Of a DNA stretch of 64,000 nt, positions 8,081 to 16,492 are shown piece by piece. Every line of letters starts with the position of its first letter. The stretch's first letter is position 1. This stretch comes from Saprospiraceae bacterium (lineage in GTDB: Bacteria > Bacteroidota > Bacteroidia > Chitinophagales > Saprospiraceae). A program made the position numbers and the translations under genes. The stretch covers positions 372,001 to 436,000 of the forward strand of contig JADJPZ010000004.1 in assembly GCA_016713025.1 (NCBI GenBank), given 5' to 3'. A model generated the notes under the pieces. It had not been told where the DNA came from. It saw only the letters and a list, made by a program, of their open reading frames with translations, and ran no database searches.

Positions 8081-9742
8081 TTATGTCATAGTGTGCACAT
8101 CTTTTACGGCCCGTCCTGAAGGATCGTTCATGTTTTTGAAAGCTGCATCCCACTCCAATGCGACCGGAGAACTGCATGCCACAGATGGAACTGAAGGTAC
8201 ACATAAAGCGGCGGATCTGGATGGAAAATGAGACTCAAATATACTTCTGTAGTAATACTCTTCTTTTGATGAAGGGGTTTGGTCAGGGAACTTAAATGCA
8301 GCTGTGGCCAATTGTTCGTCAGTGACACTTTTCTGTACTAAGTCCTTGAGTGTATCTATCCAATTGTACCCAACACCATCACTGAATTGCTCTTTTTGTC
8401 TCCACGCGATACTTTCAGGCAACATATCTTCAAATGCTTTTCTTAAGACCCATTTTTCAATCCTTCCATTTCCGGGAAGTTTATCTTCTGGATTGATCCT
8501 CATTGCTATATCCATAAACTCCTTATCAAGGAATGGGACACGCCCTTCAACTCCCCATGCAGCGAGGGATTTGTTGGCTCGAAGATTATCATACAGATGT
8601 AGTTTGTCCAATTTTCTGACAGTTTCTTCATGCAATGCTTTTGCATTTGGTGCTTTGTGAAAATAAAGATAACCTCCGAAGATTTCATCACTGCCTTCAC
8701 CACTTAACACCATTTTGATACCCATAGACTTGATCACACGAGCCATGAGAAACATCGGTGTGGAAGCCCGAATGGTAGTGATATCGTAAGTTTCAAGATG
8801 ATAAACCACATCCCTTATGGCATCAAGACCTTCTTGAATGGTAAAATGTATTTCATGATGAATGGACCCTATATGATCAGCCACTTTTCTCGCGGCAATA
8901 AGGTCAGGTGCACCTTTCAAACCAACGGCAAAGGAATGAAGTTGAGGGTACCAGGCTTCAGATTTATCTTGTGTCTCTATTCTTTTGGATGCAAATTTTT
9001 TTGCCACGGCAGAAATTATGGAAGAATCCAATCCGCCAGAGAGTAAAACGCCATAAGGTACATCACTCATCAGTTGTCTGTGCACAGCGTCTTCAAGACC
9101 TTGGCGCAATGCAGCGATATCTGTTTTGTTATTTTTTACATTTTCATAATCCATCCAGTCACGTGTGTACCATTTTTTTGGTGCACCGTCCGGGGAGTAG
9201 TAGTAATGACCCGGAGGGAAAACTTCGATTTTGTTGCACACACCTTCCAAAGCTTTGAGTTCGGATGCTACATAATACTGACCGAATTCATCCCATCCGT
9301 GATAGAGTGGTATGATACCCATATGGTCTCTCGCAACCAAAAAGATATCTTTTTCTATATCATATAAGGCAAATCCAAAAATTCCATTTAATTCTTCAAT
9401 AAAATTGGGTCCTTTATCTCTGTACAATGCAAGTATGACTTCGCAATCAGATTTTGTAAGAAAAGGGTATTTCCCATCATACTTTGTCCTGATGTCATTA
9501 TGATTGTAAATTTCACCATTGACCGCAAGGACGATTTTTCCATCTTCTGTATATAAAGGCTGACCACCGGATTGTGGATCTACGATGGCTAACCTTTCAT
9601 GTGCCAGGATAGTGTGATCACTACAGTAAATTCCTGACCAGTCAGGACCACGATGCCTCACTTTTTTAGCCATATTGATGGCCTGAGTCCTCATTTTTTC
9701 ATTGGATTCCTTGATATTAAAGATCGCTACAATTCCACACAT
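8081..9742 (-). CDS. asnB: Asparagine synthetase B (glutamine-hydrolysing)
   Basis: The 553-residue enzyme converts aspartate to asparagine using glutamine and ATP. The protein starts MCGIVAIFN, leaving Cys2 as the glutaminase nucleophile after Met removal, followed by RGPDWSG and the NGEIYNH motif of the Ntn domain. The synthetase domain has the PP-loop SGGLDSSI near residues 234-241 and the LSGEGSDEIFGGY motif near 345. Length equals that of the E. coli AsnB family. It is monocistronic: the flanking serpin and phosphatase genes are on the other strand, a terminator lies beyond its 3' end and a TAnnTTTG box lies 48-55 bases upstream of the start. Confidence 0.97.
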   Translation of the reverse strand: MCGIVAIFNIKESNEKMRTQAINMAKKVRHRGPDWSGIYCSDHTILAHERLAIVDPQSGGQPLYTEDGKIVLAVNGEIYNHNDIRTKYDGKYPFLTKSDCEVILALYRDKGPNFIEELNGIFGFALYDIEKDIFLVARDHMGIIPLYHGWDEFGQYYVASELKALEGVCNKIEVFPPGHYYYSPDGAPKKWYTRDWMDYENVKNNKTDIAALRQGLEDAVHRQLMSDVPYGVLLSGGLDSSIISAVAKKFASKRIETQDKSEAWYPQLHSFAVGLKGAPDLIAARKVADHIGSIHHEIHFTIQEGLDAIRDVVYHLETYDITTIRASTPMFLMARVIKSMGIKMVLSGEGSDEIFGGYLYFHKAPNAKALHEETVRKLDKLHLYDNLRANKSLAAWGVEGRVPFLDKEFMDIAMRINPEDKLPGNGRIEKWVLRKAFEDMLPESIAWRQKEQFSDGVGYNWIDTLKDLVQKSVTDEQLATAAFKFPDQTPSSKEEYYYRSIFESHFPSRSAALCVPSVPSVACSSPVALEWDAAFKNMNDPSGRAVKDVHTMT

Positions 9743-9789
9743 ACTTATTAGCTTTAATTGATTTTGATATGATTTTCAAAAAGAAGCTG

Positions 9790-9797
9790 CAAAGTTA
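9790..9797 (-). promoter_or_regulatory. Candidate -7 box (TAACTTTG) of asnB
   Basis: On the minus strand TAACTTTG fits the Bacteroidota -7 consensus TAnnTTTG and lies about 50 bases before the asnB start. The rest of the 335-base divergent spacer (9743-10077) is AT-rich with no other clear element apart from the box at 10066. Confidence 0.55.
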
Positions 9798-10065
9798 CGT
9801 CAGAGAAGACGATATTATTAACAATATTTACGGAAAAGTCATATTATTTAGATATTATCTACATTTATACTTGTTTTTGTGAATAAAATATTATTAAATA
9901 GCTGAATTGTTGATTTGTATTTAAATATTATTTACTTTCATGTTTATATTGAAGTTAAATAGTCTTTTATGTTATCTGCCTTTGATTTTCAGATCATCAT
10001 TAGTTAACAATAATTTAATTATTGATTTTGTCTATCATACATTTTTCCTTGAGTAAAAAAATGTG

Positions 10066-10073
10066 TAAGTTTG
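10066..10073 (+). promoter_or_regulatory. Candidate -7 box (TAAGTTTG) of the phosphatase gene
   Basis: TAAGTTTG matches TAnnTTTG but ends only 4 bases before the ATG at 10078. If it is used, the transcript would start at or very near the start codon (leaderless), or translation would begin further downstream. Confidence 0.4.
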
Positions 10074-10077
10074 CTTT

Positions 10078-11301
10078 ATGAATCGTGAATTGGTGATACT
10101 GGAAAAATTGGAAAAGGAACTGAGTCTTAAGCAGCTTCAGATAAAATCATTATTGACTATCACTCAGGCTATCAATGATAATGTATCTGCAGATGGTTTG
10201 TTCAATATGTACAAGTCTTTTTTGAGCTGGGAGATGGGGATAGAAAAAATGGCTCTTTTTGTCATTGAAGATCAGGGGTGGGAGTGCACGACATCCATCA
10301 ACTTTAACAGAAAGGGTAAAGAAGAAATCATTGCTCTTTTGCTGCATCACAAACGATTGTATACCATCAAAAAAGATGAGCACATCCAATTGCAAGGTTT
10401 TGATATTGTCATCCCTGTTTTTCACAAGGAGGTTCCTATAGCATACTCCATCATCGGCGGTATCAAGGACAAGGAAGATCTGTATAACAAAATACAGTTT
10501 ATCACTACGATTACCAATATCATAGCAGTAGCTATCGAAAACAAGAGACTTTTCAAAAAACAACTCGAACAGGAGAGGTACCGCAGAGAGATGGAGTTGG
10601 CTTCACAAGTGCAGCAAATGCTCATTCCTGAACACCTACCGGTAGAAAAAGCATTTGCCTTTTCAAAAATTTATAAGCCTCACTTCAACATTGGTGGTGA
10701 TTATCTGGACTTCATCAGGTTTGATAAAGACAGATTTGCGTTTTGTATTGCAGACATATCCGGCAAGGGTGTCGCAGCTGCATTATTGATGGCTAATTTT
10801 CAGGCAACAATCCAATCATTAATTTTCCAATACCGGGATTTGGAGACTTTTGTCTTTGCTTTGAATCAGTCTGTCTATAGAATTACCAAAAGTGAGAGAT
10901 ATATCACGTTCTTTGTGGCAGAAATAGATCTAAAAAAGAAAACATTGAAATATGTGAATGCAGGGCACTATCCACCTTTACTCAAGATGAACGGAGAATT
11001 GACCAGGCTCAATAAGGGATGCACGTTTATTGGTGCTTTTGAAAAACTCAAAAATATCAAAGAAGAAATGATAGAGTTGCAACCAGATGCCATGATTGTA
11101 TCGTTTACAGATGGATTGACAGATCTTAAGAACCAGAAAGAAGAATTTTTTAGTGATATTATTTTGGAAAATTTTTTAGACAAACACCATAAATTAGATC
11201 CCGAATCCTTCAATAAGAAACTTTTATCCGAAATAAATCGTTTCAGAGGAGAAATGGATATTACTGATGATATCGCTGTATTGACTTGTAAAATTTATTG
11301 A
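10078..11301 (+). CDS. PP2C-type (SpoIIE/RsbU-like) serine phosphatase with GAF-like sensor domain
   Basis: The 407-residue protein is a probable regulator of a partner-switching (anti-sigma antagonist) pathway. Residues 1-35 form a coiled coil, 35-165 a GAF-like sensory region, then a linker helix EMELASQVQQMLIP, which is the characteristic junction before the phosphatase domain (about 200-407). Metal-binding motifs GGDYLDF near 204 and ADISGKGVAAALLMANF near 225 are conserved, as are SFTDGLTD near 344 and the final DDIAVL. No anti-sigma or STAS gene is adjacent. The next gene starts 22 bases downstream, so it may be the first gene of a run to 16244. Confidence 0.92.
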   Translation: MNRELVILEKLEKELSLKQLQIKSLLTITQAINDNVSADGLFNMYKSFLSWEMGIEKMALFVIEDQGWECTTSINFNRKGKEEIIALLLHHKRLYTIKKDEHIQLQGFDIVIPVFHKEVPIAYSIIGGIKDKEDLYNKIQFITTITNIIAVAIENKRLFKKQLEQERYRREMELASQVQQMLIPEHLPVEKAFAFSKIYKPHFNIGGDYLDFIRFDKDRFAFCIADISGKGVAAALLMANFQATIQSLIFQYRDLETFVFALNQSVYRITKSERYITFFVAEIDLKKKTLKYVNAGHYPPLLKMNGELTRLNKGCTFIGAFEKLKNIKEEMIELQPDAMIVSFTDGLTDLKNQKEEFFSDIILENFLDKHHKLDPESFNKKLLSEINRFRGEMDITDDIAVLTCKIY

Positions 11302-11323
11302 TCAAAAAATATAGATATATAGT

Positions 11324-12145
11324 ATGGCACCAAAAAATAAGCTCACCGCAGCTTTGCTGGCATTTTTTACAGGCTTTATGGGTGGACATAAGCTGTATTT
11401 GGGCAAAACAGGTGGTTTTATTGGTTTTATGATACTCCTTATAGTTTCTATCAATATTGGAATTCCTATCTCTTTGATAGCTGGAGTGATGGAAGGTATC
11501 AAATTATTGAATATGCCGGATCAGGAGTTTGACAGAAGATTCAATAGGGGTTATATTCCTGTGGGACGTGGTCCTTTGGAAGCACGCCGTGAAGCACAGA
11601 TGGAAAAGTACGAACAGATGGCTCCATCCAAAAGCAGACCAACAAGCCAGAATAATCCTGTCACCTCACTTAGGGCAAATCCTTATAAAAACAGCGGTAT
11701 CAAAAAATATAAAGATTTTGATCTCGAAGATGCCATTTTAGATTTTAGAAAAGGACTGGAGATAGCTCCCAATGATGTAAGCCTGCATTTTAATATAGCT
11801 TGTGCCTACTCACTTACTGAAAAGAAGTCTCTGGCATATCATCACCTTAGTAAGGCTGTGCAATACGGATTGAAAGATGTAGAGCGTATACTTAGTCATG
11901 ACGATCTCGCGTATGTACGCATACAACCCGAATTCGAATCATTCAGGAGTGGTGGGTTCAGAGCAAACCCTTTCAAAACTGAAGCTGGGGAATTTCATAA
12001 AGATAAAGAACCCGTTCATGTGGAGGCCGAAGAAATGGATGATAAATTACTCTCTCAGATAAATAAACTTTCGGAACTGAGAAAAAAAGGTATTTTGTCA
12101 GAAGAAGAGTTTATATTTGAGCGTAAAAAAATCTTAAGACACTAA
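11324..12145 (+). CDS. TM2-domain protein with TPR and C-terminal SHOCT-like motif
   Basis: The 273-residue protein combines three small modules. Residues 1-55 are a TM2 domain: two membrane helices with the family signature FFTGFMGGHKLYLGK between them. Residues 120-185 form a TPR-like pair of helices (DLEDAILDFRKGLEIAPNDVSLHFNIACAYSL region). The end (about 240-273) is a SHOCT-like helical hairpin with LRKKGILSEEEF, a short motif thought to mediate oligomerisation. It probably sits in the cytoplasmic membrane with the soluble parts in the cytoplasm. It starts 22 bases after the phosphatase gene, implying co-transcription. Function is unknown; the module combination is visible, the biological role is not. 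Confidence 0.8.
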   Translation: MAPKNKLTAALLAFFTGFMGGHKLYLGKTGGFIGFMILLIVSINIGIPISLIAGVMEGIKLLNMPDQEFDRRFNRGYIPVGRGPLEARREAQMEKYEQMAPSKSRPTSQNNPVTSLRANPYKNSGIKKYKDFDLEDAILDFRKGLEIAPNDVSLHFNIACAYSLTEKKSLAYHHLSKAVQYGLKDVERILSHDDLAYVRIQPEFESFRSGGFRANPFKTEAGEFHKDKEPVHVEAEEMDDKLLSQINKLSELRKKGILSEEEFIFERKKILRH

Positions 12146-12275
12146 ACAACCATGCTGTTTTATTCAGACACATTATCGATAGCATTTCGATCTTGGATAG
12201 TAAATCTATTATCATTGAAAAAAAATAGAGTTGTTTTGAAGAATGGCATTTTAAAAACATCTAAAAGAACCTGTT

Positions 12276-12935
12276 TTGGTAGCTAAAGAACTCATATCTC
12301 AGACCATGTTTCCATTGCAGACTTCTGATACAGGCGAAGAAGCCCTTCAGCAGATGCAGGTGTATCATGTTCGCCATTTGCCTATAGTCAATCATGAACA
12401 ACTGTTGGGTGTACTTTCTGAAGATGACATACTCATACATAATGTCAAAGAAAGTATCGGCTCCTATAGGTTGTCTTATCTCAGACCTTACGCATTTGAC
12501 AATGAGCATCTTTTTGAAGTGATGACAAAGATGGGAAGGTTTCAACTTACGATGATCCCGGTCATAGACAATGATGAAAACTTCCTTGGTGTAATCACGA
12601 TGGAAGATTTGTTGCAGTATTTCGCTACACATTTTTCATTTTCTGATCCAGGTAGTATTATCGTACTGGAATCTTCAAAAGGAAATTACTCTCTGTCTCA
12701 GATAGCAAGAATTGCAGAATCTGAAGATATCACCATACTGAGCAGCTTTGTAAATAATATTGCGGGCACCAATCAACTTGTTGTCACGCTCAAACTCAAC
12801 AGGCAGGATGTCTCAGGATTTAAATCTACTCTTGAGAGATTCGGATATGATGTGGCGGCTTCTTTTTCTGAACTGGAGTATCATGATGGTCTCAAAGACA
12901 GGTACGATGCTCTGATGTCATATCTCAATGTCTGA
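12276..12935 (+). CDS. CBS-domain-pair protein
   Basis: The 219-residue protein has two CBS domains, the first at about residues 5-60 (with HVRHLPIVN and LGVLSEDDIL) and the second at about 70-125 (LTMIPVIDNDENFLGVITMEDLL), followed by an ACT-like C-terminal half (about 140-219). Such proteins bind adenosine nucleotides and act as energy sensors, but no partner domain is fused. The start is a TTG at 12276; the residues it adds (VAKELIS) belong to the conserved first CBS strand, so I prefer it over the ATG at 12306. The 3' end overlaps the next gene by 8 bases, indicating translational coupling with the outer membrane protein. Confidence 0.88.
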   Translation: MVAKELISQTMFPLQTSDTGEEALQQMQVYHVRHLPIVNHEQLLGVLSEDDILIHNVKESIGSYRLSYLRPYAFDNEHLFEVMTKMGRFQLTMIPVIDNDENFLGVITMEDLLQYFATHFSFSDPGSIIVLESSKGNYSLSQIARIAESEDITILSSFVNNIAGTNQLVVTLKLNRQDVSGFKSTLERFGYDVAASFSELEYHDGLKDRYDALMSYLNV

Positions 12936-14361
12936 TGTCTTTTTATCAAACTTTAGTATTTTTAAGAGGTCACTTTCCGGTTTGGTGGCATTAGTCACGA
13001 TATTCCAGTTCGCACATGCACAGGTAGAGTATGTCATCATAGACAGTATGATGGTGGAAGGAAACAGACTTACAAAACGTCATGTTATCCTTCGTGAAAT
13101 AGATATCAATAAAGGTGACACCATTCAGCTCAGTCAACTATCTGCGAGTCTCAATATCAATGAAAAAAGACTTTTGAGCATTGGCTTGTTTACTATGGCT
13201 GATCTGAATATCAAAAATTGGGATACCAATACAGGACGTTGCAATATCGATATCAGTGTCAGGGAAAACTGGTATATTTATCCTTATCCTATTTTCGAGA
13301 TTGCAGACAGAAATTTTAATGTATGGAAAGACGAACATAATTATAGCTTTGACAGAATCAACTACGGGGTAGCACTCAATCATATCAATCTCACGGGAAA
13401 CAAAGATAAGCTGAAACTCAAATTTCAGCGGGGATATACACAAAAGTATGAATTGCTTTATGAGTATCCCTATCTGAGGGGGAAATGGGGAGCAACTCTA
13501 AATTTTCTTTACACTAATAACCGTGAAATCATTTACAAAACTTCTGAAAGCAAACCAGTATTTCTCAAGGGCCCTGACGAAAGAAGTATTTTTTTTCAGT
13601 ATAAGATCAGTGCAGGACTCACTCACAGAACAAGTGCCAAAACCAATCAGTATTTTAAGGTAGAATGGCTGTCTGCCAGTGTGGATAAGTTTGTTTCTGA
13701 AGATAAAAATCCGGAATATTTTGGAAACGGAAGGTCATCATTAAGTTTTTTATCACTGGATTACAGAGTAAGGTATGACAATAGTATCTATCCTTTATAT
13801 CCGTTAGGTGGTCATGCAGTGGAATTCAATATACGAAAAGAAGGTATAGGGAAAAATGATGAGATAACTAACTTATGGGCATCCTTAGCCTTAGAAAATC
13901 ACCTGCCTGTAATAAAAAATACTATCTTAAGCACAAGGCTCAAAGCAAAAGTAAATTTCTTTGATGACCCTATACCATACTTCCTAAATACTGCCATCGG
14001 TTATAAAAATGATATCATCACAGGCTATCAATTGTACGTCATGGATGGTCGCGATTTTGTTATTTTTTCCAATGCCATCAAATTTCTCGCAATAGATAAA
14101 AATTTTCAGCTTACACAACGATACCTTCCTGCCCAGTTCAAGTTGATGAATATAAAGCTGTTTGGAAGGTTCAACCTGGATTATGGTTATGCAAGAGATC
14201 CGGTATTTGGAAGTAATAATTTTTTAGCCAATAAAATCAATTATGGATACGGTCCCGCACTGGACTTGATTTTATTCAATAATTTTGCCTTGACCTGTCA
14301 GTATGGCATCACTTCATTTGGTGAGAAAGGGTGGTTCTTCCAGACGGATTTTAATTTTTAG
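12928..14361 (+). CDS. POTRA-domain outer membrane beta-barrel protein (BamA/Omp85-like, single POTRA)
   Basis: The 477-residue protein has a signal peptide ending near AHAQ (residue 32), one POTRA-type domain (about 35-110, VIIDSMMVEGNRLTKRHVILREIDI) and a C-terminal barrel of about 350 residues rich in alternating Tyr/Phe/Leu strands, ending in phenylalanine (QTDFNF). This architecture resembles the Omp85 superfamily but with only one POTRA, shorter than BamA (five POTRAs, about 800 residues). It could be a small translocase or assembly factor. It overlaps the CBS gene and precedes a carboxypeptidase-regulatory-like secreted protein. Family level call is good; the substrate is unknown. Confidence 0.8.
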   Translation: MSDVFLSNFSIFKRSLSGLVALVTIFQFAHAQVEYVIIDSMMVEGNRLTKRHVILREIDINKGDTIQLSQLSASLNINEKRLLSIGLFTMADLNIKNWDTNTGRCNIDISVRENWYIYPYPIFEIADRNFNVWKDEHNYSFDRINYGVALNHINLTGNKDKLKLKFQRGYTQKYELLYEYPYLRGKWGATLNFLYTNNREIIYKTSESKPVFLKGPDERSIFFQYKISAGLTHRTSAKTNQYFKVEWLSASVDKFVSEDKNPEYFGNGRSSLSFLSLDYRVRYDNSIYPLYPLGGHAVEFNIRKEGIGKNDEITNLWASLALENHLPVIKNTILSTRLKAKVNFFDDPIPYFLNTAIGYKNDIITGYQLYVMDGRDFVIFSNAIKFLAIDKNFQLTQRYLPAQFKLMNIKLFGRFNLDYGYARDPVFGSNNFLANKINYGYGPALDLILFNNFALTCQYGITSFGEKGWFFQTDFNF

Positions 14362-14411
14362 GTCAGGAACCAAAGTTTGGATATAATAGAATATCTTTAA
14401 CAAAAATTTTA

Positions 14412-16244
14412 GTGGCAATGAGGCATTTATTTCTCTTATTACAATTTGGATTGGTGACCCATTTTGGGTTTTCCCAAAATTTTATTACTTCAAAAGTATT
14501 AGACAGTAAGTCACGGGAACCACTGGTATATTGTCATATCATAAATATAAGAACTCAATTTTTATATATTACAAATACCGAAGGGGCATTCAGAATCAAC
14601 GATCCCAATATGAATGACAGTCTGAGGATTACATATTTGGGGTACAAAGACAAGACAATATCTGTATCCCGAATTTTGAAAAATGAAATTATTTTGTTGG
14701 AGCCTGATGGACTTCTGCTGAATGAAGTGACAATCAAAGTAAATGATAAAACGCTTTTGGATTTGGTTTTTAAAGCTGGCCAAAGACTCAGAAAAGCTGA
14801 AGCTTTTGCTTCTAAAGCATATCTGGAGTTATACAGTGAAGATGAAGGCGATCATTTGGAATTGCTGCAGATGTACTACAATATAAAATGTAAAGGAGCA
14901 CATATTTCTGACTTTAGATTAAAAGCCGGTAAAATTGCTTTGACTAACAATATGGAAAAAATGTTTGTCAATCTTGGGTCTACTTTTGCGCTTACATTAC
15001 TCAATCCTGCGAAAGAAAACGATTTTTACCCTAAAACTCCCTTTGAATTAAGCAGAAATCGGCTTGGGAAACAATTCTATTTAAGGGCCATTTCAGGGAC
15101 AGATGCAAATAATGGCATCATTCATCTGGAATTTGAGCCAATGAAAATGAAGGATTCTCTACATCTGTTCAGTGGCGAAATGTGGATAAGAAAAGCAGAC
15201 TTTCAAGTCATGAAACTTAAGATTGTTTCTAACCGGGTAGAATCACATCCTTTCTATCCTATAAGAATTACAGATTCTATAGAAAAAGTGGCTGTTGAGA
15301 TGAACTATCACTTTCATGATGTGCAAGACCGGTCAAGACTCACTCTTTTAACTTTTGATTATACTTTTGATTATGTGAGTTTCAATCAAGAGAGTTCGGC
15401 CAACACCCTTCGCAAAATTCAGACTGATGGGCTGATTCATATGTATGATGACAATGAATTGTTTATCTTACCTTTTTTTGAATATGATCCTTTGCATAAT
15501 GATTACAGAAAAGTATCATTGTTGCCTTACAATAATACTTTTTGGATGAAAAATCAGGCATTGCCTTCTACGGAATTGCAAAAAAAAAGGTACAAACTAT
15601 TTTCTGAGAATGGCATAACACTCAATTTTGATGAAATCAATTCATTAAAAACCAAAAATAAACATCCGATGGAGGCATTATATGACTTTAATAATATCTT
15701 TTGGGATAAAAGTGCTGTTGTTCAACCATCATATCTTTTACAAACTACAAGAAGTTCTGAATTATTTGTCCAACTTTACTTGGATATTAATAAGTATAAC
15801 GACACTTTTCATATCTTATCCAAAACGATTCTCGATGTTTTCAAATCTCATTACAATCTTGTTGATATCATTGGAGACCAATTTATCTATCTAAATAATT
15901 ATTTTGATTCATCCAAAAATATTCTCGATGTTTTCAAATCCCAATACAATATTGTCAATAAAATCCAAAATCATTTTATCTACCTAAATATTTATTTTGA
16001 TTTAGCGGAGATAGTCAGACGCAAAATGCATAATGAGCTGGTAAACGCAAAAGATCTGCGGGAAGTTGATGAAATCTATATTAATTCCAAAGTTCAACTG
16101 AAAAAACTTTTGAATGATTACACCTTAGATGTTGAATCTGGTAAAAAATTTAATAATTTAAAAAAATGGAATGATCAGGTAGTTAAAGAGCTCCAACGTG
16201 ACCATATCCGTAATTTTAAGGCAAGATTGCCCATAATAAATTAG
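14412..16244 (+). CDS. Secreted protein with N-terminal carboxypeptidase-regulatory-like domain
   Basis: The 610-residue protein has a signal peptide ending near FGFSQ (residue 22) and a carboxypeptidase-D regulatory-like beta-sandwich at about residues 23-105 (VLDSKSREPLVYCHI, then DSLRITYLGYKDK), the domain that also precedes TonB receptors in this phylum. No receptor barrel follows; residues 110-450 are an uncharacterised, mixed region, and residues 470-531 contain a 31-residue tandem duplication (SKTILDVFKS... / SKNILDVFKS...). The final 75 residues are helical and charged. It follows the POTRA barrel gene by 50 bases, so the two may form an outer membrane pair. Function unknown. Confidence 0.75.
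   Translation: MAMRHLFLLLQFGLVTHFGFSQNFITSKVLDSKSREPLVYCHIINIRTQFLYITNTEGAFRINDPNMNDSLRITYLGYKDKTISVSRILKNEIILLEPDGLLLNEVTIKVNDKTLLDLVFKAGQRLRKAEAFASKAYLELYSEDEGDHLELLQMYYNIKCKGAHISDFRLKAGKIALTNNMEKMFVNLGSTFALTLLNPAKENDFYPKTPFELSRNRLGKQFYLRAISGTDANNGIIHLEFEPMKMKDSLHLFSGEMWIRKADFQVMKLKIVSNRVESHPFYPIRITDSIEKVAVEMNYHFHDVQDRSRLTLLTFDYTFDYVSFNQESSANTLRKIQTDGLIHMYDDNELFILPFFEYDPLHNDYRKVSLLPYNNTFWMKNQALPSTELQKKRYKLFSENGITLNFDEINSLKTKNKHPMEALYDFNNIFWDKSAVVQPSYLLQTTRSSELFVQLYLDINKYNDTFHILSKTILDVFKSHYNLVDIIGDQFIYLNNYFDSSKNILDVFKSQYNIVNKIQNHFIYLNIYFDLAEIVRRKMHNELVNAKDLREVDEIYINSKVQLKKLLNDYTLDVESGKKFNNLKKWNDQVVKELQRDHIRNFKARLPIIN
15819..16004 (+). repeat. Two tandem 93-bp coding repeats
   Basis: Units 15819-15911 and 15912-16004 encode 31-residue copies sharing ILDVFKS, the pattern Y-N-hydrophobic-V and FIYLN-YFD. 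The reading frame is kept, so it is an in-frame tandem duplication within the secreted protein gene. Confidence 0.85.
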
Positions 16245-16492
16245 TGCTTGCATTGCAGCTGATTTTGAAGTCTTTTGTCATAACCTATCATGTTCTATCA
16301 AGCTGTAACCCTGGTAGAAAAATTTACTAAATCCTTGAAAATCACAGGTCGAAATAGATGGTCATTTTAAATCTTTACATATAATTATTTATATTAATAT
16401 ATAAGCCATACAGCAAAGTTTTTTTAGAGTTTTATTGATGAATTCATATACTTCATTATCTTTACTCTTAATAATTGTTAAACAAGAGACTC

